Assembly: GCF_017302275.1 (NCBI RefSeq)
Contig: NZ_JAFLDR010000008.1
Span: forward strand, 62,001 to 126,000
Origin: Sulfuritalea sp.
GTDB lineage: Bacteria; Pseudomonadota; Gammaproteobacteria; Burkholderiales; Rhodocyclaceae
Direction: 5' to 3'
DNA length: 64,000 nt
Under the pieces are notes generated by a model that was not told the DNA's origin, made no database searches, and saw only the letters and a program-made list of their open reading frames with translations. Position numbers and translations under genes: made by a program. This document shows, piece after piece, positions 19,905-28,696 of this stretch (within the stretch, counting starts at the first letter, position 1; each line of letters begins with the position of its first letter).

Positions 19905-20810
19905 CGCTTCGGGGGTAAGGCCGTCGAGCGCGATGCGCTTGCGCAGCCGTGTCAGCGCTTCCATCTGTATCTGTCGCACGCGCTCGCGCGTCAGCCCCAA
20001 ATCGCTCGCGATCTGCTCCAGGGTCGTTGCCTCGCGCCCGCCCAAGCCATAGCGACATTCGACGACCAGGCGCTGGCGATCGGAAAGTTGCGCCACCCAA
20101 TCGGCGACCAGCGATTCCGCTTCCTGCTGGGCGAGGTGGCCGGCAGGGTCCTCGGACGATTCATCGGCCATCGAATCCGCCATCGACAGATCCGGATCGA
20201 TATCGAGCGGGGAGTCGAGCGAGGCCGAGCGCTCGTTGAGTACCAGCAACTGACGGATTTCATCCGCCGGGCGATCCAGCAGGCGCGCCACTTCATCCAC
20301 CATCGCACCCGGAGCCTCATCCTCGGCCGTTCGCTCGCGGTCAAGCCGGCGCATCGCCCGCAACACGATGTTGAGTTCCTTGATGAGGTAGATCGGCAGG
20401 CGCACGGTGCGCGACTGATTCATGATCGCGCGTTCGACGTTTTGCCGGATCCACCAGGTGGCGTAGGTCGAGAAACGGAATCCGCGCTCCGGATCGAACT
20501 TCTCGAGGGCATGGATCAGGCCCAGGTTGCCTTCCTCAATCAGGTCATCAAGCGGCAGACCGCGATGCAGGTAATGCCGCGCAATGCTCACCACCAGCCG
20601 CAGGTTGGCTTCGATCATGTGCTGGCGCGCGACAAAGTCCCCGGCATGCGCCGCGCGCGCCAGCGTAACCTCTTCGTCCGCCGTCAGCAACGGAGTCGCG
20701 CCGATCTCGTGCAGATAGATCTGGGTGATGTCCTCGATGAAGCGAGGGTCGGGGGCAGCGGAAATCGCCTCGGCATCTTCGCGCTCCGGAAGGAATGCAT
20801 CGCGGCTCAT
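19896..20810 (-). CDS. rpoS: RNA polymerase sigma factor RpoS (sigma-38)
   Basis: A 304-residue sigma-70-family factor for stationary phase and general stress. Region 1.2 (DITQIYLHEIG, about 27-37), region 2 (NLRLVVSIARHY, LIEEGNLGLIHALEKFDPERGFRFSTYATWWIRQ), region 3 and region 4 with its HTH (TLEQIASDLGLTRERVRQIQ, near 265-285) are all present. Start MSRD at 20810. It lies nine bases after nlpD, as is standard; in relatives a main rpoS promoter lies inside nlpD. Confidence 0.95.
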   Translation of the reverse strand: MSRDAFLPEREDAEAISAAPDPRFIEDITQIYLHEIGATPLLTADEEVTLARAAHAGDFVARQHMIEANLRLVVSIARHYLHRGLPLDDLIEEGNLGLIHALEKFDPERGFRFSTYATWWIRQNVERAIMNQSRTVRLPIYLIKELNIVLRAMRRLDRERTAEDEAPGAMVDEVARLLDRPADEIRQLLVLNERSASLDSPLDIDPDLSMADSMADESSEDPAGHLAQQEAESLVADWVAQLSDRQRLVVECRYGLGGREATTLEQIASDLGLTRERVRQIQMEALTRLRKRIALDGLTPEALL

Positions 20811-20818
20811 CGACGCTA

Positions 20819-21745
20819 TCAGCGTGGCGGCAGGAACTTCTGCGGATCTGCCGGCTTGCCCTGGCGGCGAATCTCGAAATGCAGGCGAGGGTTCTCGGCA
20901 TCGGTGCTACCCATTTCGGCGATCTTCTGGCCCCGTGCCACGGTGTCCTTTTCCTTCACCAGCAGCTTGCTGTTGTGCGCATAGACGGAAAGGTAGGTCG
21001 CATTGTGGCGCAGAACCACCAGGTTGCCATAACCGCGCAGCCCCGCCCCGGCATACGAAACCACGCCTGCGGCGGCGGCGAGCACCGGGTCGCCGCTCTT
21101 GCCGGCGATGTCTATACCCTTGCTACCGTCAGCGAAAGCTGCCATTGGCTTGCCCTGTACCGGCCACATCCATTCGACTTCATCCCCAACGGGTGCAACC
21201 TTCTCGGCCGGCTTGTCGGCGGCTTTGGCTTCGACCGGGCGCACCTCCGGCCGGGCTTCGACGGGCTTGGCTGCCACCTCCCCTTGCCGCGCACGAGCCA
21301 GTGCGTCCTCGCTCCAGGCCAGTTTGCCGCCTTTGGGCTCCTTCTTCAGGCTTGAGGAATTTGCGGCGCCACCAGACTGGGCGGCGACCGGCTTGACCTC
21401 AACCGGCGCGCTCGAAGTCACCGGCTTGGCCACCGCCACCGGGGACCCTTCTTCCGGTGCGACGCGCAGTTGCTGGCCGACCTTGATCAGGTTTGGATTT
21501 TCCAGGTTGTTCCAGGCGGCGATGTCCTTGTAGTCCTGGCCGTGGTCAAGCGCGATGCTATAAAGCGTGTCGCCCTTCTTCACCGTGTACATGCCCCGCG
21601 ATTCCGCTGCCGTGCCGGTCGCCACCGGCGTCGTCGGCATGCTCGCCTGCGCCGCCGCACGGTCCTCCACCGGAGCCGGCACGGTACTCGCACAGCCGCC
21701 AAGGACGGGCAGCAGCACCAGCAGGATCTTGCTCGCAGTATTCAT
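20819..21745 (-). CDS. nlpD: NlpD-like lipoprotein, LysM + degenerate LytM/M23 domain
   Basis: A 308-residue lipoprotein (signal peptide ending VLGGC). A LysM peptidoglycan-binding domain ([18 protein letters not shown], about 49-92) is followed by a Pro/Ala/Lys-rich linker and a C-terminal M23 domain ([16 protein letters not shown] ... [13 protein letters not shown]). The first zinc His of active LytM peptidases is missing in SKGIDIAG, so it should be an activator of the cell-division amidase AmiC rather than a hydrolase. The start overlaps pcm by four bases. Confidence 0.92.
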   Translation of the reverse strand: MNTASKILLVLLPVLGGCASTVPAPVEDRAAAQASMPTTPVATGTAAESRGMYTVKKGDTLYSIALDHGQDYKDIAAWNNLENPNLIKVGQQLRVAPEEGSPVAVAKPVTSSAPVEVKPVAAQSGGAANSSSLKKEPKGGKLAWSEDALARARQGEVAAKPVEARPEVRPVEAKAADKPAEKVAPVGDEVEWMWPVQGKPMAAFADGSKGIDIAGKSGDPVLAAAAGVVSYAGAGLRGYGNLVVLRHNATYLSVYAHNSKLLVKEKDTVARGQKIAEMGSTDAENPRLHFEIRRQGKPADPQKFLPPR

Positions 21746-22401
21746 TCCACTCCCGGCAACAGCGGCACGAAGCGTACCGCATCGAATCGTGTTTCGACAA
21801 ACCCGATTTCGCCGCGCTCGACCAGGCAGATCACTTGTTCCGCGCCGCCCAGCGGCATTACCAGACGCCCGCCCGGGGCCAGCTGTGCCAGCAGCGTCTG
21901 CGGCACAGCTGCTGCTGCCGCCGCCAATATGATGGTATCGAACGGCGCCGCCTCCGCCAGGCCCAGGTTGCCATCGGCATGCTTGAGGCGGATGTGCGAC
22001 AACTTGAGCTGCTTCAGGTTCTCCCTCGCTCGCGCCAGCAAGGGCGCAATGCGCTCCACGGCGAACACCTGCTTCGACAGCACGCCGAGGATCGCCGCCT
22101 GATAGCCGCAACCGGCGCCGATTTCGAGCGTCTTGCCCAGTTCGCGGCCGGCGATCAGGATTTCGATCATGCGCGCGACCACGAACGGCTGGGAAATGGT
22201 CTGGCCGAATCCCAGGGGCAAGGCCGTGTCATCGTAAGCGCGATTCGCCAGGGCCTGTTCGAGGAAGACGTGGCGCGGGACGACACCCATTGCGTGCAGC
22301 ACGCGCGTATCGCCGATGCCCAATGCGCGCAGGCGATCGACCATGCGCGCGCGGGTGCGCTGGGAAGTCATGCCGATGCCGGTCAATGCCGCAGAGTTCA
22401 T
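21742..22401 (-). CDS. pcm: Protein-L-isoaspartate O-methyltransferase
   Basis: A 219-residue SAM methyltransferase that repairs isoaspartyl residues in aged proteins. The SAM motif [14 protein letters not shown] lies near residues 90-103, preceded by [13 protein letters not shown], the substrate-binding signature. The ATG at 22401 overlaps the surE stop (ATGA). Part of surE-pcm-nlpD-rpoS. Confidence 0.94.
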   Translation of the reverse strand: MNSAALTGIGMTSQRTRARMVDRLRALGIGDTRVLHAMGVVPRHVFLEQALANRAYDDTALPLGFGQTISQPFVVARMIEILIAGRELGKTLEIGAGCGYQAAILGVLSKQVFAVERIAPLLARARENLKQLKLSHIRLKHADGNLGLAEAAPFDTIILAAAAAAVPQTLLAQLAPGGRLVMPLGGAEQVICLVERGEIGFVETRFDAVRFVPLLPGVE

Positions 22402-23147
22402 TTTTCCTGGTTCAGCCAACCGCGTACTTCGCCAAGCTGCGCGGAATGCGTCAGATCGATCTGCAACGGAGTGACCGACACCCAGCCTTGCTCGACGGCG
22501 TGAAAATCGGTGCCTTCACCGGCATCCGCTGCGGGACCGGCGGGACCGATCCAGTAAAGAGTTTCGCCGCGCGGACTGACCGATTTCACCGCCGGCTCGG
22601 CCTTGTGTCGCCGACCGAGCCGCGTGACCTGGATGCCGCGCAGGTCCTCGTAGGGAACATCCGGGACGTTCACGTTCAGCAGTACGGGCTCGACGAAGGG
22701 CGCGCGGGTGAAACGCTGCACCAGTTCCCGTGCGACACGTCCGGCCGTGGCGAAATTCCGCCCCTGGAAACTGGCGAGCGATATCGCAATTGCCGGAACC
22801 CCGAGCAGGTAGCCCTCGGTGGCGGCGGCAACCGTCCCCGAATAGATGGTGTCGTCGCCCATGTTGGCTCCGAGGTTGATGCCCGAAACCACCATGTCGG
22901 GTTGCTGCTCGAGGACACCAGTCACGGCCAGATGCACGCAGTCGGTCGGGGTGCCGCTGACGTAGATGTAGCCATTCGCGGCGCGGCCCATGTGCAGTGG
23001 GAGATCGAGCGTCAGCGAGTTGCTGGCGCCGCTGCGATTGCGCTCCGGCGCCACCACCACGATGTCGCCCAGGTCGGCGAGGCTGGCGGCAAGTTGGGCG
23101 AGTCCCGGCGCAAGATAACCGTCGTCGTTGCTGAGCAGGATGCGCAT
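22398..23147 (-). CDS. surE: 5'-nucleotidase SurE
   Basis: A 249-residue metal-dependent survival phosphatase acting on nucleoside monophosphates. Metal motif SNDDG at residues 6-10, [10 protein letters not shown] near 39-48 and [20 protein letters not shown] near 89-108 (metal and phosphate site). The start at 23147 ([10 protein letters not shown]) is unambiguous for the family. First gene of the rpoS block. Confidence 0.95.
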   Translation of the reverse strand: MRILLSNDDGYLAPGLAQLAASLADLGDIVVVAPERNRSGASNSLTLDLPLHMGRAANGYIYVSGTPTDCVHLAVTGVLEQQPDMVVSGINLGANMGDDTIYSGTVAAATEGYLLGVPAIAISLASFQGRNFATAGRVARELVQRFTRAPFVEPVLLNVNVPDVPYEDLRGIQVTRLGRRHKAEPAVKSVSPRGETLYWIGPAGPAADAGEGTDFHAVEQGWVSVTPLQIDLTHSAQLGEVRGWLNQEK

Positions 23148-23292
23148 TGGGGTCGGTGCCGGGAAGATGGAAATTCCGGCTTGCATTTTAGCCCATCGCG
23201 GCGCCCGCCCGATGCGCGGAACAGAACAGGACATTTCCCGCAACGTGCCTGCGGGCTTTGTTCGGGTGCGGGGCAAGGTAGGATGCCAGCCC

Positions 23293-24429
23293 ATGGAAAT
23301 CATCCTGCACGGGTCGGCCTTCGACATCCCCGACGACGAATGGAGAGCGCTCGACCACGGTGACGACCCGTTCGTCAGTCGCGCCTTCCTCGGCACGGCG
23401 GAAGAAGTCGGCGCTGGCGGCACGGCAATGGGATGGCAGGCCCAGCATCTCGCCCTGCATGACGGCGGCCGGCTGCTCGGACTGTTGCCGCTCTACCTGC
23501 GCACGCATTCTTTCGGCGACTTTTCACGCGACTGGAACTGGGCCTCGGCCTGGCAGCGCGCCGGCATCGACTACTACCCGAAGCTGGTCAGCGGCGTACC
23601 CTATACGCCCTCGCCGGGTCCGCGCCTGCTGGTCCGGCGCGATGCGGAGCGTGAGATCGTCGCGCCGGCGCTGATCGAAGCCGCGCTGGAACTGGTGGCC
23701 CGGTACCACGTGTCATCCTGGCAATGCCTGTTTGTCCGCGAAGAAGACCGCGCGCGGCTGGAAGCGGCCGGCTTGTTGATGCGGCGTGGAGTGCAGTTCC
23801 ACTGGTTCAATCAGAAGTATCGCGATTTCGATGATTTCCTCGCCGGCTTCACTTCCGAAAAGCGCAAGAAACTCAAGCGTGAGCGGCGCGCGGTCGCCGC
23901 ATCCGGATTGCGGATCGAAGCCCTGCATGGCGACGAGATCGATGCCGACCTATGGCTGGCGATCCACCGCCACTACCGCGACACGTTCGCCCGCTACGGC
24001 AACCATCCGGCCTTTCCCCCCGAATTCTTCAGCCAGGCCGGTGCCCTGCTCGGCCGGCGCATGGTGGTATTCATTGCTTTCCGGGAACGCATTCCGATCG
24101 CGTCGGCGATCTGCTACCGCGACGCCGGAACGCTTTACGGCCGGCACTGGGGCTGCGCCATGGAGGTTCCCGGCCTGCATTTCGAACTTTGCTACTACCA
24201 GGGAATCGACTACTGCATCTGTAACGGCTTGCAGCGTTTCGAACCCGGCGCGCAGGGAGAACACAAGCTGGCCCGCGGCTTCGAGCCGGTGCCGACTTGG
24301 TCGGCATTCTGGATCGCCGATCCGCGCATGCGGCAAGCCGTGGCGGACTTCGTCATGCGCGAAGACGCCGCGATGCAGGACTACGAAGCCGAAACCGCCA
24401 GCCGTCTGCCCTTCCGGCAGGAGGCTTGA
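23293..24429 (+). CDS. FemAB-like/GNAT acyltransferase (peptidogalycan biosynthesis family, DUF482)
   Basis: A 378-residue protein. N-terminal [15 protein letters not shown], central [30 protein letters not shown] and late [23 protein letters not shown] match the widespread proteobacterial family related to FemAB transferases. Biochemical role is not settled. ATG at 23293 lies 146 bp into a region divergent from surE. Residues VGAGGTA near 38-44 fall on a copy of the 25-bp motif. Confidence 0.85.
   Translation: MEIILHGSAFDIPDDEWRALDHGDDPFVSRAFLGTAEEVGAGGTAMGWQAQHLALHDGGRLLGLLPLYLRTHSFGDFSRDWNWASAWQRAGIDYYPKLVSGVPYTPSPGPRLLVRRDAEREIVAPALIEAALELVARYHVSSWQCLFVREEDRARLEAAGLLMRRGVQFHWFNQKYRDFDDFLAGFTSEKRKKLKRERRAVAASGLRIEALHGDEIDADLWLAIHRHYRDTFARYGNHPAFPPEFFSQAGALLGRRMVVFIAFRERIPIASAICYRDAGTLYGRHWGCAMEVPGLHFELCYYQGIDYCICNGLQRFEPGAQGEHKLARGFEPVPTWSAFWIADPRMRQAVADFVMREDAAMQDYEAETASRLPFRQEA
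23402..23426 (+). repeat. Dispersed 25-bp motif, copy C (inside the FemAB-like gene)
   Basis: AAGAAGTCGGCG followed by CTGGCGGCACGGC. Read in frame as V-G-A-G-G-T-A, the same frame as the mltB copy. Confidence 0.75.
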
Positions 24430-24440
24430 AGCGCCTTGGC

Positions 24441-24659
24441 TCAGTGATTGCCCGAAGCGATCGCGAACATTCTTTCGTTGCGCTTGACGCGCGCCTCCTC
24501 GACAGTGAGGCCGACGAGACTTTCCGGAGGCAAAGGAACATCCCAGTGCTGCTGAAACAAATCCATGTCTTCGCCGGTATCGAGATGGGCCCTGTAGACC
24601 TTCTCCTGCCAGGCGGGTGCATCGGGCAGTGCAACGAGTTCAACGGATTCGATACGCAT
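24441..24659 (-). CDS. Small conserved-looking hypothetical protein
   Basis: A 72-residue acidic cytoplasmic protein beginning MRIESVELVALPDAPAWQ. It has no membrane segment or Cys motif. A GAGGA-type ribosome binding site precedes the ATG at 24659. It is convergent with the FemAB-like gene and just left of the integrated element. I do not recognise the family. Confidence 0.55.
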   Translation of the reverse strand: MRIESVELVALPDAPAWQEKVYRAHLDTGEDMDLFQQHWDVPLPPESLVGLTVEEARVKRNERMFAIASGNH

Positions 24660-24788
24660 GGGATGGGTCCTCTTCGTGCTGGAGTTTTGCGTATCCTGCG
24701 CCCGCTCTAACAGCGGCGTAATCCCGAAATTGGCGCGGAATATCCTTTTGTTTCCGCTTCTCGAATCACGGCGAGGGCGTTCGAGCCG

Positions 24789-24813
24789 AAAAGTCGGCGC
24801 CGACGATACGGCA
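24789..24813 (+). repeat. Dispersed 25-bp motif, copy D (upstream of the element's left end)
   Basis: GAAAAGTCGGCG followed by CCGACGATACGGC, intergenic, between a small minus-strand gene and the left repeat of the integrated element. Confidence 0.8.
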
Positions 24814-24878
24814 TGCAGGACCTGCATCAGCCAAAGGGGGGCGCCAGAATGCACGCGAACAGGGCAGCCAAAGAAAAA

Positions 24879-24905
24879 GGGCTTCCAGCTTGTGACTGGA
24901 AACCC
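24879..24905 (-). terminator. Terminator of the displaced tRNA-Pro 3' fragment
   Basis: On the minus strand: GGGTTTCCAG, seven-base loop, CTGGAAGCCC, then TTTTTCTTT. Matches in layout, not in exact sequence, the terminator beyond the complete tRNA-Pro at 35772-35798. Confidence 0.75.
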
Positions 24906-24963
24906 TTGGTATTACTGGTCGGGGCGGCGGGATTCGAACTCGCTACCCCTTGCACCCCATGCA
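24898..24963. repeat. Left attachment repeat (tRNA-Pro 3' part)
   Basis: A 66-bp direct repeat of 35791-35856 with one mismatch (CTCGCTACCCC versus CTCGCGACCCC). It holds CCA, acceptor 3' strand, T arm, variable region and anticodon arm of tRNA-Pro, on the minus strand. Beyond CATGCA the sequences diverge. This is the tRNA 3' half displaced by integration. Confidence 0.92.
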
Positions 24964-25071
24964 GGTTTTTTCCCTTGCCTCGCCTTGCTCTCCTGATTGC
25001 TATCTGCGCGGTAATCCTTGTTTTACATCGGTTTTGCGTCTAAACTCGTCTTAATCGCGCTTTGTCTATCC

Positions 25072-25101
25072 GGTTCCCCTGGTTCCCCTGATGGTTCCCC
25101 T
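25072..25101 (+). repeat. Three GGTTCCCCT direct repeats near the left end
   Basis: Copies at 25072-25080, 25081-25089 and 25093-25101. Two related copies lie near the right end (35730-35738 and 35742-35750), same orientation. Candidate arm-type binding sites of the integrase or its excision factor. Confidence 0.6.
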
Positions 25102-25142
25102 GGATCACCCGGATTCCAAGCCCAACTGACGCGGAGGATGCG

Positions 25143-26456
25143 ATGGCAAAAAACAACCTGAAGGTGAAGGAAGTCGAAAACGCCACCATCGAGCAAGGCG
25201 AAAAGCTGCTCGCCGATGGCGATTGCCTGTTTCTGAGGGTCCGTCCTGACTCGAAGACCTGGCTGTTCATCTATCGCCACGAAGGCGGGCGCCAGAAAAT
25301 GAGCCTCGGACACTATCCGACCGTCGGCTTGGCGTCGGCGCGCGATAAGGCGGATATTCTCCGGAAGCAACTCGCCGACGGCATTGATCCCTTCGAGGAG
25401 CGGGCGCGATTGGAAACGGAGGCTCGCGACGCCAAGGCGGTCGCGAAGGCGCAGCCGCAGAATGTCGGCGCCCTATTCGATGAGTTCATGCGGAAGGCTC
25501 TGGCGAAACGGAAGGACGGCGGCGAGTTCGCGCGCTCCCTGTTCGACAAGAATGTCCGCCCCAACATTGGCGATTTGCGCCTTGTGGCGCTTCGCCGCTC
25601 CAACATCACCGCCATCCTCGATGACATCGTTGAGCGCGGCGCCCCTCGCGTTGCCGGGATCGTGCTGGCTGACCTGCGTCAGATGTTTCGGTGGGCTATC
25701 GACCGGGAAATCGTCGCAACCGATCCAACCGCCGGCCTCAAGAAATCGAAGTGGGACACCAGCACCGAACGGGACCGCGCGCTGACCGAAACCGAAATCA
25801 AGCTGCTCGCCAAGGCGATGCCTGACACGCTGAGCGCCGACAGTCAGCGGATGGTCTGGCTCATGCTCTCAACCTGCTGTCGCGTCGGCGAGATTTCGAC
25901 GGCTGCCTGGTCCGACGTTGACCTTGCGGGCCGTTCCTGGGTGATCCCGGCCGAGCACAGCAAGAACAAGAAGCCGCACACGGTGAGCCTTTCTGCGTTC
26001 GCGCTGAACCAGCTTCAAGCCCTGCGCGAAGCCGAGGAGGCCGCGGCGAAGAAGGAGGAGCGCGAAATATCGCCGTGGGTGTTCCCGGCCCGCCATCGCA
26101 ATAGTCACGTTTGTCCGAAATCCCTATCGAAGCAGGTCGCCGACCGCCAGCGGGAGCGCGATGCCATGTCCCGGCGGTCTGCCGATATCGACGCCCTGGC
26201 CTTGCCTGGTGGCAAATGGACGCCTCACGACCTGCGTCGCACCGGCGCGACGCTGATGGTGTCGCTCGGGGTCTTGCCGGACGTGGTTGAGCGATGCCTG
26301 AACCACACCGAGGAAAACTCGATGAAGCGGACGTATCAGCGATATGACTACCAAGCCGAGAAGCGCGAGGCTTGGCGCCTACTCGGGGACCGGCTGGACC
26401 TGCTGACCCGGGCTGATGCCGACAACGTGACGACCCTGCCGAGGGCTGCGGCATGA
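25143..26456 (+). CDS. int: Tyrosine recombinase, P4/DUF4102-type integrase
   Basis: A 437-residue site-specific recombinase. It has an N-terminal arm-binding DUF4102 region (LFLRVRPDSKTWLFIYRH ... MSLGHYPTVGLASAR), a core-binding SAM-like domain (about 110-190) and a C-terminal catalytic domain with Arg in CCRVGEIS (about 247), HDLRRTGAT (about 361-369) and the nucleophilic Tyr in MKRTYQRYDY (about 399). GGAGG at 25133 sets the start. It lies 180 bp inside the left repeat, the usual place for a tRNA-targeting integrase. Its stop overlaps the next gene as ATGA. Confidence 0.95.
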   Translation: MAKNNLKVKEVENATIEQGEKLLADGDCLFLRVRPDSKTWLFIYRHEGGRQKMSLGHYPTVGLASARDKADILRKQLADGIDPFEERARLETEARDAKAVAKAQPQNVGALFDEFMRKALAKRKDGGEFARSLFDKNVRPNIGDLRLVALRRSNITAILDDIVERGAPRVAGIVLADLRQMFRWAIDREIVATDPTAGLKKSKWDTSTERDRALTETEIKLLAKAMPDTLSADSQRMVWLMLSTCCRVGEISTAAWSDVDLAGRSWVIPAEHSKNKKPHTVSLSAFALNQLQALREAEEAAAKKEEREISPWVFPARHRNSHVCPKSLSKQVADRQRERDAMSRRSADIDALALPGGKWTPHDLRRTGATLMVSLGVLPDVVERCLNHTEENSMKRTYQRYDYQAEKREAWRLLGDRLDLLTRADADNVTTLPRAAA

Positions 26457-27052
26457 GTGAAACGGCTTTCGACGGCGCTTGGCGCAGCCTGGTTGTGGAA
26501 TCTCTCGGAGTTCCTGCTGACCACGCCTTTGTTTGCGACCTGCAGACGGTTATTGAACAATGGCATTTGCGTCGCGCGTCCAGAACGAAACCGAAAGAAG
26601 CGCACGCCTCGCGCGATGGCTACAAAGCCGCGCTCAACCACTTTCGCTCGATGGCGGCAGCCCTCACGAGGGCGCGCGGCACCAACTCCTGGAACCACAC
26701 CGACCCCATACCCTTGTACGGGAAGATCGTCGCACCTGGAGTGGCGATGGCCTCGATTGAGGCTTATCTCAAGTTCTATGCCGACAGCGGCTCTGGTCGC
26801 CGGGCAATTCCCAATAGCGCAGATTCCCTGCTGATCCACCAGATTGCTGGCATTTGGGAGGCGGCTGGAAAGGCTGCGCCGAAGTCGTGGGACGTTCGCT
26901 CAGGAGAGTTCAGCCGTTTCGTTGAAATTGTTGCCGGTCGCGTCGCCAAGAGGGCCGCTGATCGTGGCCTCAAGCGATATTTCAAAGCTCGCGAAATATA
27001 CGCAGCGCGCAATCACCATCCTATTGCCAACCAGACAAATCCCCCCGCATAA
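26453..27052 (+). CDS. Hypothetical element protein translationally coupled to the integrase
   Basis: A 199-residue soluble protein, mostly helical, with no Cys cluster or membrane segment. Its ATG overlaps the integrase stop, so the two are co-translated. I recognise no domain. Position suggests a role in integration control or element maintenance, which is inference. Confidence 0.6.
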   Translation: MSETAFDGAWRSLVVESLGVPADHAFVCDLQTVIEQWHLRRASRTKPKEAHASRDGYKAALNHFRSMAAALTRARGTNSWNHTDPIPLYGKIVAPGVAMASIEAYLKFYADSGSGRRAIPNSADSLLIHQIAGIWEAAGKAAPKSWDVRSGEFSRFVEIVAGRVAKRAADRGLKRYFKAREIYAARNHHPIANQTNPPA

Positions 27053-27152
27053 GGGTTAACTCTCCCCGTAAGTGGGGGAATTCACGATTGCCAAAGTCCT
27101 ATTCTTGCTCGCAACCGTCTTAATGACGCTGTGTTAGCTAAGGAGTAAGGCA
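27053..27152 (+). promoter_or_regulatory. Intergenic control region with inverted repeat before the AlpA-like gene
   Basis: Contains CTCCCCGTAAGTGGGGGAA, an inverted repeat at about 27060-27080, then an AT-richer stretch with TTGCTC and a GGAG-like ribosome binding site before ATG 27153. Likely the promoter/operator of the regulatory and replication genes. Confidence 0.4.
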
Positions 27153-27551
27153 ATGGAAAAGCTCGCCACACCGCAGGAAGCCGTGTATCTCCGCGTTAAC
27201 GAGGTCGCCGCTCTTCTCGGCATCGCCGTTTCAACGGTCTGGACTATGGCGCAGGACGGCCGGCTGCCGAAGTCGATTCGCCTGGGAAAGAAGATCACCG
27301 TTTGGTGTCGGCACGAGGTCGAGGCCCATATCCGCAAGATCGATGTTTCCGCCCCGCCCCCGGCTGCGATATTGCGCAGCCCTCCGAAACCTCAACACCC
27401 GAACATAGTCGCCGGCCAGGGCGCCTATTGGTCGGAAATCCGCGCCGGCCTTCGAAAGCATCCGCGCGAGTCCGACGAGGCGTTCGCTGCGCGGAAGGCA
27501 AAGCTCGCCGGGGCTGCCCCTGCCCCTGCTGCTGCCGCGCTGGCCGCCTGA
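27153..27551 (+). CDS. AlpA-like transcriptional regulator/excisionase
   Basis: A 132-residue protein with an N-terminal MerR-like winged HTH of the AlpA/Xis type (YLRVNEVAALLGIAVSTVWT, then GRLPKSIRLGKKITVWCRHEVEAHI). AlpA proteins of P4-like elements switch on integrase or act as excision factors. The C-terminal half is longer than usual and Ala-Pro-rich. It heads a run of same-strand genes ending at the replication helicase. Confidence 0.85.
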   Translation: MEKLATPQEAVYLRVNEVAALLGIAVSTVWTMAQDGRLPKSIRLGKKITVWCRHEVEAHIRKIDVSAPPPAAILRSPPKPQHPNIVAGQGAYWSEIRAGLRKHPRESDEAFAARKAKLAGAAPAPAAAALAA

Positions 27552-27561
27552 GGTGTCCGCC

Positions 27562-27906
27562 ATGTCCGAAAAGAAAACGCCGCCCGGTAGCCAGCCGTGC
27601 GGCGCCGCTCCCTACAACGGAGCATTCCCAACCAAAGGAACGTCCTATTTATGCTCACCGGCTGGCCTTGTCAAGCGCCAGCCGTCGGGCCGCTGGTCGG
27701 AGAATCGCCCGGACGCTGATAGGGTATGGCGCAAGCCTGCGCCGCACCTGATGCCGTGCTGTGACTGCGGCGAGTTGACCTCGTTGCTCGGACGGTGCGC
27801 TCGCTGCCGTTCTTGGGCTGCATTCGTCGAGGCGCGCGAGGCCGGCGACCGCGAGCAGGCCGCCCACCACCTTGGGATGTTTCGGCGTGCCGGGGGAGTG
27901 CTCTGA
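27562..27906 (+). CDS. Small zinc-ribbon-like element protein
   Basis: About 114 residues. Two Cys pairs, PCCDCGEL and RCARC, near residues 71-88 suggest a zinc finger. ATG 27562 has a GAGG-type site 10 bases upstream; a GTG nine bases earlier is the alternative. The end overlaps the frame of the next gene's upstream region. Common in phage replication regions; no named family. Confidence 0.6.
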   Translation: MSEKKTPPGSQPCGAAPYNGAFPTKGTSYLCSPAGLVKRQPSGRWSENRPDADRVWRKPAPHLMPCCDCGELTSLLGRCARCRSWAAFVEAREAGDREQAAHHLGMFRRAGGVL

Positions 27907-27907
27907 T

Positions 27908-28696
27908 ATGGCCCGCATCCGAACCGTGAAGCCCGAGTTCTGGACGTCGGAGCAAATCGTCGAGTGCTCGCCGAACGCTCGGCTCCTGTTCATCGGCATG
28001 TGGTGCTTTTCCGACGATGCCGGCATTCATCCGGCCTCGACGAAGCGCGTCAAGATGGAGGTATTCCCGGCTGATCCATTCACCGATGCCGATGTTCAGG
28101 TCTGGATCGACGAGCTTCATCGTGTCGGCTTGCTCGAAACCTACGACGTCGAAGGCGCGCTCTACTGGCGCATCACCGGCTGGTCGCGTCATCAGAAGAT
28201 CGACCGTCCGACGTTCAAATTTCCTCCTCGTTCCGCTGGAAAAATCGTCGAGTGCTCGCCGAGTCCTCGGCTACATATCGCCGATTCGTCGCCGAGTCCT
28301 CGCGACGGAATGGAAGGGAATGGAATGGAAGGGAAGTTAACTGCTATGGGGGACGACGCTATCGCGTCGCCTGCCACCAGCCTGTCGGCTGGCGACCATT
28401 GCCCGCATCAGCAAATCATCGATGCTTACCATCGCATCTTGCCTATGGGTCGCCGCGTTCGGGTATGGAACGATGCACGCAAGGCCAAGCTTCGCGCTCG
28501 TTGGCGTGAGGATACAGGTCGCCAGTCCGTGGCCTGGTGGGAAAAGCTGTTCGGCTACATCGCGGAAAGCGCCTTCCTGACGGGGCGCGTTCACTCCGTC
28601 GGTCGCGCGCCGTTCGAGATTGACCTTGAGTGGATTGCGACGCCGAAGAACTTCGCCTCCCTGATCGAGGGCAAGTACCACCGGGAGGCCGCATGA
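27908..28696 (+). CDS. Phage-type replication initiator/replisome organiser-like protein
   Basis: A 262-residue protein starting MARIRTVKPEFWTSEQI, a signature of phage N-terminal winged-helix replication proteins (CSPNARLLFIGMWCFSDDAG, then WIDELHRVGLLETY). The middle is low-complexity and the C-terminal part (RARWREDTG, WWEKLFGYI) resembles helicase-loader tails of O/DnaT-like proteins. It is followed with ATGA overlap by the DnaB-like gene, supporting an origin-binding/loader role. Confidence 0.75.
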   Translation: MARIRTVKPEFWTSEQIVECSPNARLLFIGMWCFSDDAGIHPASTKRVKMEVFPADPFTDADVQVWIDELHRVGLLETYDVEGALYWRITGWSRHQKIDRPTFKFPPRSAGKIVECSPSPRLHIADSSPSPRDGMEGNGMEGKLTAMGDDAIASPATSLSAGDHCPHQQIIDAYHRILPMGRRVRVWNDARKAKLRARWREDTGRQSVAWWEKLFGYIAESAFLTGRVHSVGRAPFEIDLEWIATPKNFASLIEGKYHREAA

